Counted from the first letter of the stretch, positions 27,553-38,487 are shown. The stretch is 64,000 nt of DNA from Frigoribacterium sp. PhB160 (GCF_003751785.1 NZ_RKIE01000002.1:62001-126000); one strand, 5' to 3'. The notes: generated by a model from the letters alone, not told the origin. Numbers and translations: made by a program.

Positions 27553-28736
27553 CGCTTGTCTCCGCTCTGCTGGCCGTCGGCCGCGTTCGTGGCCGTCGGG
27601 GTCGACGGGTCGGGGGAGCCGGGCAGGTCGCGACCCGGCGTGCCGCCGCCGGACGACGAGGAGGCGCCGGTCGCGTCCGCCTCGCGGGCCGCGTCCTCCG
27701 CCGCCACCTCGTGCTCGAGCTCCTCGAGCACCGCGTCCGTGAGGAGCGAGTCGTCGCCGAGGTCGGTGTCGTGGTGGGCGCCGAGGTACGCGTCGATGAC
27801 GGCCTGGTCGTCCATGACGGTGTCGGCCGGGCCCTCGGCCACGACCTTGCCCTCGGCCATGACGATGACCCAGTCGGAGATGTGGCGGACCATGTGCATG
27901 TCGTGCTCGACGAAGAGCACCGTGGTGCCGTCGTCGCGGAGGCTCTGGATGTGGCCGAGCAGCGACTGCGTCAGGGCCGGGTTCACGCCGGCCATGGGCT
28001 CGTCGAGCATGATCATCTCGGGGTCGCTCATGAGGGCGCGCGCCATCTCGAGCAGCTTCCGCTGACCGCCGGAGAGGCTGCCGGCGTAGTCGTCCTTCTT
28101 CTCGTAGAGCTTGAAGCGGTGGAGGAGGTCCTCCGCCTTGACGGTGATCTCGCGCTCGCGGGCCTTCCACAGCGGCGGGATGATGCCGACGAAGAAGTTC
28201 TCGCCCGGCTGGTCGCGGGCGCCGAGCAGCATGTTCTGCATGACGGTGAGGCGCGACAGCGCCTTGGTCAGCTGGAAGGTGCGCACCATGCCGGCGCGGG
28301 CCACCTTCGCGGCGCCGACGTTGCCCATGGGCTTGCCGTCGAAGACCCACTTGGCCGTGTCGCCGCCGCGCTTGAAGGTCGTCGGGGCGGACGAGGCCTT
28401 GTCGAACCCGGTGATCAGGTTGAAGAAGGTCGTCTTCCCGGCGCCGTTCGGGCCGATGAGGGCCGTGATCGCGCCGCGCTGCACCTCCACGTGCTGCACG
28501 TCGACGGCCGTCATGCCGCCGAAGCGGCGGACGACGTTGTCGACCGTGAGGATCGAGTCGGGCTTCGACGAGCCGGGCGTGCGCTCGACGGTGCCGAGCT
28601 TGCCGCGCAGCACCTCGCGGTCGTAGTCGTAGCCGGGCTTGTCGCGACGGCCTGCGGGAGGCGTGGCGGTGCCGGTCGCGGTGGACGCGCCTCCGGCGGG
28701 GATGCCGGCCGTGCCGGTCGAGTTCGTGTCAGACAC
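27549..28736 (-). CDS. livG: ABC importer ATPase LivG with long acidic C-terminal tail
   Basis: 395 residues, GTG start at 28736, overlapping livM by 8 bases. A Gly/Thr-rich head (~60 residues) precedes the ABC domain: Walker A GPNGAGKTTFFNLITG, signature LSGGQRKLLEMARAL, Walker B MIMLDEPMAGVNP. A normal LivG ends near residue 315; here ~80 more Asp/Glu/Ala/Ser-rich residues follow. The tail is probably disordered and of unknown role. Confidence 0.93.
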   Translation of the reverse strand: MSDTNSTGTAGIPAGGASTATGTATPPAGRRDKPGYDYDREVLRGKLGTVERTPGSSKPDSILTVDNVVRRFGGMTAVDVQHVEVQRGAITALIGPNGAGKTTFFNLITGFDKASSAPTTFKRGGDTAKWVFDGKPMGNVGAAKVARAGMVRTFQLTKALSRLTVMQNMLLGARDQPGENFFVGIIPPLWKAREREITVKAEDLLHRFKLYEKKDDYAGSLSGGQRKLLEMARALMSDPEMIMLDEPMAGVNPALTQSLLGHIQSLRDDGTTVLFVEHDMHMVRHISDWVIVMAEGKVVAEGPADTVMDDQAVIDAYLGAHHDTDLGDDSLLTDAVLEELEHEVAAEDAAREADATGASSSSGGGTPGRDLPGSPDPSTPTATNAADGQQSGDKR

Positions 28737-29715
28737 TGAACGACAGCTCCTTCTTGTTCCCGAGGATCCCTTGCGGGCGGAAGATGATCAGCAGCATGAG
28801 GGCGATGCCGACCAGCACGTACGAGAACTGGTCCGCCTGCTGATTGCTCATGATGCTCGCGGGGATGAAGTCGCCTGCCAGGGTGCGGATCGCGAGACGC
28901 ACGACGAAGAACAGGATCGCCCCGAGCACCGGGCCGAACACCGTCGCGGCGCCGCCGAGCAGCAGGGCCGTCCAGATGAAGAACGTCGTCGAGCGGCCGA
29001 GGGCGTCGGGCTGCACCGACGAGGGCAGCACGTAGATGATGCCCGCCAACGAGCCGATCACGCCGCCGAAGACGAGCGCCTGCATCTTGTACGAGAAGAC
29101 GTTCTTGCCGAGGCTGCGCACGGCGTCCTCGTCCTCGCGGATGCCCTTCAGCACGCGGCCCCAGGGGCTGCGGTTGAGCAGGAACACGATGAGGCAGAGC
29201 AGGGCGACGAGCAGCCAGGCCACGATGCGGATCCACCAGCCGTTGACGCCGTTGTTGTCGTACGTGAACCACAGGATCGTGGTCTGTCCGTCGGGCAGCG
29301 GCGACAGCGCGGTGAACGGGTCGCGGTACGACGAACCGGTGATGCCGTTCGAGCCGCCGGTGATGTCGGTGAGGATGCTCGAGCGGCCGACCATGCGGAT
29401 GATCTCCGCCGCGCAGATGGTGACGATGGCGAGGTAGTCGCCGCGGAGCTTCAGCGTCGGGACGCCGAGGATCAGGGCGAACACGAGGCCCGCCGCGAGC
29501 CCGATCAGCACCGCGAGGCCGAGGGGCAGGCCGTTGACGAGCGAGATCGCGAAGCCGTAGGCGCCGACGAGCAGGAACGCCGCCTGGCCCATGTTGATGA
29601 GGCCGGTGAAGCCGAAGTGGATGTTGAGGCCGATGGCCGCGAGCGCGAACGCCGCGGTGGTCGGGGCGAGCGCCTCGCCGGTGAGCTGGCGGATGAGGTC
29701 GATGACGTAGTCCAT
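28729..29715 (-). CDS. livM: ABC importer permease LivM
   Basis: 328 residues, about eight to ten membrane helices. FGFTGLINMGQAAFLLVGAYG, LRGDYLAIVTICAAEIIR and the C-terminal FRPQGILGNKKEL are typical of LivM. It forms the channel with LivH. ATG at 29715; 11 bases separate it from the livH stop. Confidence 0.93.
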   Translation of the reverse strand: MDYVIDLIRQLTGEALAPTTAAFALAAIGLNIHFGFTGLINMGQAAFLLVGAYGFAISLVNGLPLGLAVLIGLAAGLVFALILGVPTLKLRGDYLAIVTICAAEIIRMVGRSSILTDITGGSNGITGSSYRDPFTALSPLPDGQTTILWFTYDNNGVNGWWIRIVAWLLVALLCLIVFLLNRSPWGRVLKGIREDEDAVRSLGKNVFSYKMQALVFGGVIGSLAGIIYVLPSSVQPDALGRSTTFFIWTALLLGGAATVFGPVLGAILFFVVRLAIRTLAGDFIPASIMSNQQADQFSYVLVGIALMLLIIFRPQGILGNKKELSFSV

Positions 29716-29726
29716 GAGTTTTCCCC

Positions 29727-31097
29727 TCAGCCGATCCGCTCGGCGCGACCGAAGATGCCCTGCGGCCTGAACAGCAGGATCACGATCAGGATCAGCAGCG
29801 CGGTGGCGTACTTGAAGTCACCCGGAAGGACCAGGTTGGTGAGCTCGACGATGACGCCGATGATGAGCGAGCCGACCAGGGCGCCGAACGACGTCCCCAG
29901 CCCGCCGAGCGTGACGGCGGCGAACATCAGCAGCAGGATCTGCAGGCCGGTCATCCAGTTGACGCCGTTGAGCACCAGGCCGAGCATGACGCCCGAGAGG
30001 CCGGCGAGGCCCGCGGCGAGCACCCAGACGAGGCGGATGATGCGGTCGACGTCGATGCCGGACGCGGCCGCGAGGGCGGGGTTGTCCGAGACGGCACGCG
30101 TGGCGCGGCCGGTGCGGGTCTTCGTGAGGAAGAGGCCGGTGAGCACGAGCACGACGATCGAGATGCCCATGGCGACGTACGACTGGGTCGTCAGCGTGAC
30201 GCCGGCGATCGTGACCGTCGAGGGGTTGGCCGTCTGGATGCGCACGGTCGCCGCGCCGAAGAAGTACTGGAAGGCGTACTGCAGCGCGATCGAGAGGCCG
30301 ATCGTGACGATCATCAGCTGCGTGAGGCTCAGCCCCTTCTTCCGCAGCGGCTTCCAGATCGCCGCGTCCTGGAGGAAGCCGGTCGCCGCGCAGATGATCA
30401 CCGTCAGCGTGGCCGCCACGAAGATGTTCATGCCGAGCTGGTTCGCGAACACGTACGCCAGCAGCCCGCCGAGGGTGACCTGCTCGCCGTGCGAGAAGCT
30501 CGAGAGGCCCGTCGTGCCGTAGATCAGCGAGAGGCCGATCGCGGCGAGGGCGAGCAGCAGGCCGAGGCGGATGCCCGACGCGAGCTGCTGCGCGGCGCGG
30601 TCCCAGTTGAACGACGACGCCTGGGCACCGCCGGTGGTGGCGCCCTCGGTCTCGCTGAGCTGGAAGATCACGCCGGCGTTGGCGCCGAGGGTCGCGTTGA
30701 CCATGCGCTCGTCCTGCTCGGCGTTGGTGAGGAACTGCCCGTCGGGCAGCGAGTCGGTGTCGAGGGTGACCGTGTACTGGCCGGCCTCGGTGACGGGCAG
30801 GGCCCAGCGGCCGGTGCCGTCGACCTCGGCCGTGCCCTCGAAGCCGCCCGGGCCGGTGACGTCGAGGACGACGCCCGTCGCGGGCTCCTGCTCGGAGGTG
30901 CGGATGCTGCCCTGGATGCAGGCCGTCGACGAGTCGACGGTGCAGGAGGCGGTGGCCCCGCCGGACGCGTGGGCGGCGGTCGGCGCCAGCACCACGGCGA
31001 CGAACGAGCCGGCCAGGCCGAGCAGCAGGGCGAGGACGGTGACGAGCAGGGCAGGGCGCAGCTGTGTCCGCCCTGCGATGGTCGTGTCGGGTTTCAC
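29727..31097 (-). CDS. livH: ABC importer permease LivH fused to an N-terminal exported beta-domain
   Basis: 456 residues; ordinary LivH is about 290-300. Residues 1-45 are a signal-peptide-like segment (LLVTVLALLLGLAGSFVAVV, then APTAAHASGG). Residues ~46-160 read like a carboxypeptidase-regulatory or SpaA-type beta-sandwich (VVLDVTGPGGFEGTAEVDG, GQYTVTLDTDSLPDG). The permease starts near 165 (LGLLLALAAIGLSLIYGTTG, SFSHGEQVTLGG) and ends LFRPQGIFGRAERIG. AGGAGGT sits 3 bases from GTG 31097, so the long start is well supported. It heads livHMGF. Confidence 0.9.
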   Translation of the reverse strand: MKPDTTIAGRTQLRPALLVTVLALLLGLAGSFVAVVLAPTAAHASGGATASCTVDSSTACIQGSIRTSEQEPATGVVLDVTGPGGFEGTAEVDGTGRWALPVTEAGQYTVTLDTDSLPDGQFLTNAEQDERMVNATLGANAGVIFQLSETEGATTGGAQASSFNWDRAAQQLASGIRLGLLLALAAIGLSLIYGTTGLSSFSHGEQVTLGGLLAYVFANQLGMNIFVAATLTVIICAATGFLQDAAIWKPLRKKGLSLTQLMIVTIGLSIALQYAFQYFFGAATVRIQTANPSTVTIAGVTLTTQSYVAMGISIVVLVLTGLFLTKTRTGRATRAVSDNPALAAASGIDVDRIIRLVWVLAAGLAGLSGVMLGLVLNGVNWMTGLQILLLMFAAVTLGGLGTSFGALVGSLIIGVIVELTNLVLPGDFKYATALLILIVILLFRPQGIFGRAERIG

Positions 31098-32871
<1,774 letters not shown>

Positions 32872-32914
32872 GTCGTCGTCTCGACCCTGCCGGGGGCGGG
32901 CCCCTCGCCTCCGG

Positions 32915-32920
32915 TAGGGT
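32915..32920 (+). promoter_or_regulatory. -10 element of a probably leaderless guaB3 transcript
   Basis: TAGGGT, 6 bases, then GTG 32927. Confidence 0.5.
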
Positions 32921-32926
32921 TGCGGC

Positions 32927-34048
32927 GTGACTGAGGTAGAGATCGGCGTCTCCAAGCGCGCCCGCCGCGCCTACGCGTTCGACGACATCGCGATCGTCCC
33001 GAGCCGGCGCACCCGCGACCCCCGCGACGTCTCGGTGGGGTGGTCGATCGACGCGTTCCACTTCGAGTCGCCCATCATCGCGGCGCCGATGGACTCGGTG
33101 GTGAGCCCCGCGACCGCGATCCGCATCGGCCAGCTCGGCGGCCTCGGCGTCCTCGACCTCGAGGGCGTGTGGACCCGTTACGACGACCCCGAGTCGGTGC
33201 TCGCCGACATCCGCGGCCTGCCCGAGGCCGAGACGGTCGCGCGCATGCAGCAGATCTACTCGGAGCCCATCAAGCCCGAGCTCGTCACCGCGCGCCTCGC
33301 CGAGATCCGCGCGGCCGGCGTCACGGTGGCCGGTGCCCTCAGCCCGCAGCGCACCCACGACCTCTACCAGACGGTCGTCGACGCGGGCGTCGACCTCTTC
33401 GTCATCCGCGGCACGACGGTGTCGGCCGAGCACGTCTCGAAGAGCACCGAGCCGCTGAACCTGAAGAAGTTCATCTACGAGCTCGACGTGCCCGTCATCG
33501 TCGGCGGGGCCTCGACCTACACGGCCGCCCTGCACCTCATGCGCACGGGCGCGGCGGGCGTGCTCGTCGGGTTCGGGGGCGGCGCCGCCAGCACGACCCG
33601 CGCCTCCCTCGGCATCCACGCGCCCATGGCGTCGGCCGTCGCCGACGTCGCCGGCGCCCGCCGTGACTACCTCGACGAGTCGGGCGGCCGCTACGTGCAC
33701 GTGATCGCCGACGGCGGCCTCGGCACCTCGGGCGACATCGTCAAGGCCGTGGCCTGCGGCGCCGACGCCGTCATGCTCGGCGCCGCGCTCGCCCGCGCCA
33801 CCGACGTGCCCGGCGGCGGCTACCACTGGGGCGCCGAGGCGCACCACCCCGAGCTGCCCCGCGGCCGCCGGGTGCACGTCGGCCAGGTCGGCACGCTCGA
33901 GAAGATCCTCTACGGACCCGCCGAGACGGTCGACGGCCAGGCCAACATCATCGGCGCGCTGCGTCGGGCCATGGCGACGACGGGCTACAGCGACCTCAAG
34001 GAGTTCCAGCGCAGCGAGGTCGTCGTCGCTCCCTACCAGCCGCACTAG
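32927..34048 (+). CDS. guaB3: GuaB3-family IMPDH-related protein
   Basis: 373 residues, an IMPDH/GMP-reductase barrel without CBS domains. [53 protein letters not shown] and HHPELPRGRRVHVG match the GuaB3 group. The loop aligned with the IMPDH catalytic loop reads GFGGGAASTTRASLG: the cysteine position is Ser. Cyanobacterial GuaB3 has been reported as a GMP reductase; whether this cysteine-less actinobacterial form does the same chemistry is open. It lies 55 bases after guaB with its own promoter. Confidence 0.92.
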   Translation: MTEVEIGVSKRARRAYAFDDIAIVPSRRTRDPRDVSVGWSIDAFHFESPIIAAPMDSVVSPATAIRIGQLGGLGVLDLEGVWTRYDDPESVLADIRGLPEAETVARMQQIYSEPIKPELVTARLAEIRAAGVTVAGALSPQRTHDLYQTVVDAGVDLFVIRGTTVSAEHVSKSTEPLNLKKFIYELDVPVIVGGASTYTAALHLMRTGAAGVLVGFGGGAASTTRASLGIHAPMASAVADVAGARRDYLDESGGRYVHVIADGGLGTSGDIVKAVACGADAVMLGAALARATDVPGGGYHWGAEAHHPELPRGRRVHVGQVGTLEKILYGPAETVDGQANIIGALRRAMATTGYSDLKEFQRSEVVVAPYQPH

Positions 34049-34162
34049 GGGCGGATCCGTCCCCAGGTCGGAGGGTTCCCGTGCCGCTGCCAGCCGTGCG
34101 GGCGTTGGATGGGGTCAGGCAGGTCGACGCCTGTCGTCCGTTCCGATGATGGAGGCCCCCGC

Positions 34163-36022
34163 ATGGCTGCGACCGCGACCGTATCCCTCTCCTCGAAGCT
34201 GGGTCCCGACGAACGGGACGCCGCGATCGAGGCGCTGAAGACGAAAGAGCTCGACATCCTCGTCATCGGGGGTGGCATCGTCGGCGCGGGGGCGGCCCTC
34301 GACGCCGTGACCCGAGGCCTCAGCGTCGGCATCGTCGAGGCGCGCGACTGGGGGTCGGGCACGTCGAGCCGGTCGTCGAAGCTCGTGCACGGCGGCATCC
34401 GCTACCTCGAGCAGCTCAACTTCCGCCTCGTGCGCGAGGCGCTGATCGAGCGTGGCCTCCTGCTGCAACGCCTCGCCCCGCACCTGGTCAAGCCGGTGCG
34501 CTTCCTCTACCCCCTGAGCAAGCCGGTCTACGAGCGCTTCTACATCGGCGCCGGCATGGCCCTCTACGACATCTTCAGCTGGACCGGCGGGCGCCCGCCC
34601 GGGGTGCCCCACCACCGCCACCTCAGCAAGACCCAGGTGCTGCGCGCCATCCCGAGCCTCTCGAAGGACGCCGTCGTCGGCGGCCTCACCTACTACGACG
34701 CCCAGGTCGACGACGCCCGCTACGTGTCGTCGCTCGTCCGCACCGCGTCGAGCTACGGCGCGCACGCGGCCAGCCGAGTGCGGGTCGAGGGCTTCGTCAA
34801 GGTCGGCGAGCGGGTCGTCGGCGTGAAGGCGCACGACTACCAGACCGGCGAGCACTTCGAGATCCGCGCGAAGCAGGTCGTGAACGCGACCGGCGTCTGG
34901 ACCGACGACACGCAGGCCATGGTCGGCGAGCGCGGCCAGTTCAAGGTGCGGGCCTCGAAGGGCGTCCACCTCGTCGTGCCCCGCGACCGCATCCACTCCG
35001 ACATGGGCATGATCTTCCGCACCGAGAAGAGCGTGCTGTTCGTCATCCCGTGGGGCCGCCACTGGCTCGTCGGCACCACCGACACCGACTGGGACCTCGA
35101 CAAGGCCCACCCCGCCGCGACGGCGGCCGACATCGACTACATCCTCGAGCACGTCAACAAGGTGATGGCCGTGCCGCTGACCCGCGACGACGTCGAGGGC
35201 GTCTACGCCGGTCTCCGCCCGCTGCTGGCAGGTGAGTCCGACCAGACCTCGAAGCTGTCGCGCGAGCACATCGTGGCCCACACGGTGCCGGGCCTCGTCG
35301 TCGTGGCCGGCGGCAAGTGGACCACCTACCGCGTCATGGCCGAGGACGCCATCGACGAGGCCGTGGCCGCCCTCGACGGCCGCGTGCCCGAGAGCACGAC
35401 GATGGAGATCCCGCTGCTGGGCGCCGAGGGCTACCACGCGGCGTGGAACAAGCGCGGCAAGATCGCCAAGGCCTTCGACGTGCACAAGGTGCGCATCGAG
35501 CACCTGCTCAACCGGTACGGCACGCTGACCGACGAGGTGCTCGACCTCATCCGCGAGCGGCCCGAGCTCGCCGAGCCCCTGCCCGGCGCCGACGACTACA
35601 TCGGGGCCGAGGTCGTCTACGCCGCCAGCCACGAGAGCGCCCTCCACCTCGAGGACGTCCTCGCGCGCCGCACCCGCATCTCGATCGAGGCCTGGGACCG
35701 CGGCGAGTCCGCCGCCCCCGTCGCGGCGAAGCTGATGGCCGGCGTGCTCGGCTGGAGCGACTCCGAGACGGAGGACGAGGTGGCCAACTACCTCAAGCGC
35801 GTCGCCGCCGAGCGGGCCAGCCAGCTCGAGCCCGACGACGAGTCGGCCGACCGCGTGCGCCTCGAGGCACCCGACATCACCTTCGGCTTCGACGAGGACG
35901 ACATGGTCGTCCCGGGCGCCGACCAGGGCGGGGCGCCGAAGCCGGGCGAGAAGGTGTCCGAGCCGGCAGGCACGCCGGGGGACGACACGACGGCGAACGA
36001 GCCGGGCGGCACGCAGGGCTGA
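34163..36022 (+). CDS. glpD: Aerobic glycerol-3-phosphate dehydrogenase
   Basis: 619 residues. Membrane-associated FAD enzyme oxidising glycerol-3-phosphate to DHAP. The FAD-binding motif ILVIGGGIVGAGAALDAVTRG, SSRSSKLVHGGIRYLEQLNF, and the C-terminal four-helix domain are present; a Pro/Gly/Glu-rich tail of ~40 residues ends it. GGAGG lies 8 bases before ATG 34163. It is not linked to glpF or glpK here. The glycerophosphodiesterase at 42800 could feed the same substrate. Confidence 0.94.
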   Translation: MAATATVSLSSKLGPDERDAAIEALKTKELDILVIGGGIVGAGAALDAVTRGLSVGIVEARDWGSGTSSRSSKLVHGGIRYLEQLNFRLVREALIERGLLLQRLAPHLVKPVRFLYPLSKPVYERFYIGAGMALYDIFSWTGGRPPGVPHHRHLSKTQVLRAIPSLSKDAVVGGLTYYDAQVDDARYVSSLVRTASSYGAHAASRVRVEGFVKVGERVVGVKAHDYQTGEHFEIRAKQVVNATGVWTDDTQAMVGERGQFKVRASKGVHLVVPRDRIHSDMGMIFRTEKSVLFVIPWGRHWLVGTTDTDWDLDKAHPAATAADIDYILEHVNKVMAVPLTRDDVEGVYAGLRPLLAGESDQTSKLSREHIVAHTVPGLVVVAGGKWTTYRVMAEDAIDEAVAALDGRVPESTTMEIPLLGAEGYHAAWNKRGKIAKAFDVHKVRIEHLLNRYGTLTDEVLDLIRERPELAEPLPGADDYIGAEVVYAASHESALHLEDVLARRTRISIEAWDRGESAAPVAAKLMAGVLGWSDSETEDEVANYLKRVAAERASQLEPDDESADRVRLEAPDITFGFDEDDMVVPGADQGGAPKPGEKVSEPAGTPGDDTTANEPGGTQG

Positions 36023-36065
36023 GCGCGGCCGCGGGGCCGGGCCCCGCTGTGCACGACGCGACCCG

Positions 36066-36110
36066 ACGAGGAGGCGCGGTGCGGTCGTCGACCGGGCCGC
36101 GCCTCCTCGT
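36066..36110 (+). terminator. Inverted repeat built on GGAGGCGCGG after glpD
   Basis: Perfect 14-base arms (36066-36079 and 36097-36110) around a 17-base loop, 44 bases past glpD. Each arm contains a copy of the dispersed 10-mer in opposite orientation. It can act as a terminator; it may also be two repeat units inserted head to head. Confidence 0.65.
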
Positions 36111-36254
36111 GTCCGCCCGGCGAGAACGGGGCCCGGCTGCGGGAACACCAGTGCCCGCACCGCGGTTGTGCACGACCAGGAGCAGCCCGGCTACCGCGTC
36201 GGACCCCGCCGCTAAGCTGAGACGACTGCCCCCCGGAACCACTGGAGACGAACC

Positions 36255-36785
36255 ATGGTCGACGTGCGTCGAGTCAAGCTGCCCGGTGTCGGCGTGCTGC
36301 ACACCTTCATCACCGACGACGGCGGCAAGTGCGGCGTCATCACGCACCGGTCGGGCCACAGCGACCTGATCACGTTCAGCGACGACGCCGACGGCGCCGA
36401 CGTCACGAAGGTGTCGCTGCGCCTCAGCGAGGACGAGGCCCACACGCTGGCCGAGCTGCTGGGCGGCACGCGCATCACCGAGTCGCTGTCGGCGCTCGAC
36501 CAGGTGCCCGGCCTCAGCATCGACTGGTTCACGGTCGACTACGACGACCACATCGCCGGCCAGCCGCTCGGCGACCTCGGCGCGATGGGCGTCGTCGGGC
36601 TCACGGTCGTGGCCGTGGTCCGCGGCGACGCGGCGAACCCGGCGCCGTCGGGCGACTTCAAGGTCTTCCCCGGCGACACGCTCGTCGTCGCCGGATCGCC
36701 CGAGAAGGTCGCGAAGGCCTTCACCTACTACCGATCGGGTGCGACGAAGCACCGCTCCGCCGTCGACGCGCCGCCCGGGAGCTGA
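36255..36785 (+). CDS. KhtT-like K+/H+ antiporter regulatory subunit
   Basis: 176 residues. The N-terminal ~75 residues (VRRVKLPGVGVLHTFITDDG) are the KhtT N-domain; a TrkA-C (RCK-C) domain follows at ~85-160 with PGDTLVVAGSPEKV. KhtT binds cyclic di-AMP and nucleotides in Bacillus and gates KhtU; the pairing here supports the same role. TAAGCT at 36212-36217 may be its -10. The antiporter gene starts 6 bases after the stop. Confidence 0.85.
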   Translation: MVDVRRVKLPGVGVLHTFITDDGGKCGVITHRSGHSDLITFSDDADGADVTKVSLRLSEDEAHTLAELLGGTRITESLSALDQVPGLSIDWFTVDYDDHIAGQPLGDLGAMGVVGLTVVAVVRGDAANPAPSGDFKVFPGDTLVVAGSPEKVAKAFTYYRSGATKHRSAVDAPPGS

Positions 36786-36791
36786 TCGCCG

Positions 36792-38405
36792 GTGCACCTG
36801 GGCGAAGAACTGATCGTCCTCGGCATCCTGTTGCTGCTGGCCTACGGGCTCGGACGCGCGGGCAAGCTGATCGGCCTGCCCACCATCCCGATCTACATGA
36901 TCGTCGGCCTGCTGGCGAGCACGAACACGGGCTGGTTCCCGATCAGCTTCGACTCGCACAGCATCGAGCTGATCGCGATCTTCGGGCTGATCCTGCTCCT
37001 GTTCAACCTCGGCCTCGAGTTCGACCAGGACGAGTTCTTCTCGAACGCGGGCCGCCTCATCGTGTCGGGCGGCACCTACATCGCCGTCAACATGGGGGTC
37101 GGCCTCGCGTTCGGCTTCATGCTCGGCTGGGGCACGCGCGAAGCGCTCATCGTGGCGGGCATGACGGCCACGTCGTCGAGCGCGATCGTGACGAAGCTGC
37201 TCATCGAGCTCAACCGGCTGGCGAACCGCGAGACGCCGATGATCCTCGGGGTGACCGTGGTGGAGGACATCTTCATCGCGATCTACCTCGCGATCGTCTC
37301 GGTCGTCATCAGCGGCGAGACCGACCCGATCCCGGTGATCATCAAGCTGGCGGTCGCGTTCGCCTTCCTCGTCACGATGTTCGCGGTGGCGCGCTGGGGC
37401 GGCAAGGTCGTCTCGAAGCTCATGCGCACCCGCGACGACGAGCTCTTCACCGTCCTCTTCTTCGGGCTCGCCGTGCTCTTCGCCGGGCTCGGCGAGGTGC
37501 TCGGCGTGACGGACGCCATCGGCGCCTTCCTCATCGGCCTCATCGTCGGGGCGTCCCGCTACCGCAACCGGGTGGAGCAGTTCGCGCTGCCCATGCGCGA
37601 CGTGTTCGGCGCGTTCTTCTTCCTCAACTTCGGGCTCGGGCTCGACCCGTCGCTGTTCCCGAGCGTGCTGGGCCCGGTGGCGGCGGCGATCGGCATCACG
37701 GTCGCCCTCAACCTCGTGGCCGGCCAGTTCGTCGCCTGGCTCAACAAGCTGGGGCCGCAGGCCGGCCTCAACACGTCGTTCATCCTGCAGAACCGCGGCG
37801 AGTTCGCGCTCATCCTGGCGACGCTGTCGGCCGGGGCGGGGCTCAACCCGCTGCTGCAGCCGTTCGCCGGGCTCTACGTGCTGGTCATGGCGGTGATGGG
37901 GCCGCTGCTCGCGGCGAACTCCGAGCGCATCGGCGCCTCCGTGCTCCGGCTGCGGCGCCGGTCGGGCGCGCGCCGCGGCGGGCGCGGCGCAGGCGGGAGC
38001 GCCGGCTCCGTCGACGAGGCCGCCGCCGCCGAGGCCGCGGCGGAGGCTCGCCGACGCGAGCGCGACGACCGGCACGCCGAGGAGATCGCCCTGGTGGAGG
38101 CGGCGCTCGCCGGCGACGCCCCGGTCACGTCCGGCGCCGGGGGAGACGACGACGACGGTGACGGCGACCCCGTGGGACCCCGCCGGCGGCGGGTGGTGCC
38201 CACGGCGACCGCTCCGGCCCCCGACGTGGTGCGTGCACGCTTCCGCGCGGACGGCGACGGCCTCGCCACCGACGACGACGTCGACGCCGAGGACGACCTC
38301 GACGCCCTCGACGACCTCGACGCGACGGAGCGGGCGATCTGGGCCGAGCAGGCGGGCCAGCAGTCCGACCAGCAGTCGACCCGCCAGCGCGACCCCGAGT
38401 ACTGA
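36792..38405 (+). CDS. KhtU-like CPA2 K+/H+ antiporter with acidic tail
   Basis: 537 residues, GTG start. Twelve or so membrane helices to about residue 385: LLLLAYGLGRAGKLIGLPTI, LLFNLGLEFDQDEFF, MTATSSSAIVTKLL, the charged VVEDIFIAIYLAIV and NRGEFALILATLSAG, the usual CPA2 ion-path segments. The last ~140 residues are Ala/Arg- then Asp/Glu-rich and probably disordered. With the preceding gene it forms a K+ or NH4+ efflux system for pH and osmotic control. Confidence 0.9.
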   Translation: MHLGEELIVLGILLLLAYGLGRAGKLIGLPTIPIYMIVGLLASTNTGWFPISFDSHSIELIAIFGLILLLFNLGLEFDQDEFFSNAGRLIVSGGTYIAVNMGVGLAFGFMLGWGTREALIVAGMTATSSSAIVTKLLIELNRLANRETPMILGVTVVEDIFIAIYLAIVSVVISGETDPIPVIIKLAVAFAFLVTMFAVARWGGKVVSKLMRTRDDELFTVLFFGLAVLFAGLGEVLGVTDAIGAFLIGLIVGASRYRNRVEQFALPMRDVFGAFFFLNFGLGLDPSLFPSVLGPVAAAIGITVALNLVAGQFVAWLNKLGPQAGLNTSFILQNRGEFALILATLSAGAGLNPLLQPFAGLYVLVMAVMGPLLAANSERIGASVLRLRRRSGARRGGRGAGGSAGSVDEAAAAEAAAEARRRERDDRHAEEIALVEAALAGDAPVTSGAGGDDDDGDGDPVGPRRRRVVPTATAPAPDVVRARFRADGDGLATDDDVDAEDDLDALDDLDATERAIWAEQAGQQSDQQSTRQRDPEY

Positions 38406-38418
38406 GCCCCGGCCCGCC

Positions 38419-38448
38419 GTGCCGGCCCGGCGACCTCCGGGCCGGCAC
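38419..38448 (+). terminator. Terminator after the antiporter gene
   Basis: A perfect 12-bp stem (38419-38430 with 38437-38448) and 6-base loop, 14 bases past the stop. Confidence 0.8.
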
Positions 38449-38474
38449 CCAGCGGGGACGCCGACGACCGCGGG

Positions 38475-38480
38475 TACGAT
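38475..38480 (+). promoter_or_regulatory. -10 element of a probably leaderless SURF1 transcript
   Basis: TACGAT, 7 bases, then GTG 38488; the block matches the tsaB promoter base for base over TACGAT-N7-GTG. Confidence 0.6.
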
Positions 38481-38487
38481 CGACCCC

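Noticed and set aside
25351-28065. Plus-strand open frame crossing livK, the intergenic gap and livF/livG
   Set aside because: It runs antisense or out of frame through well-identified genes and two terminators and has no family signal.
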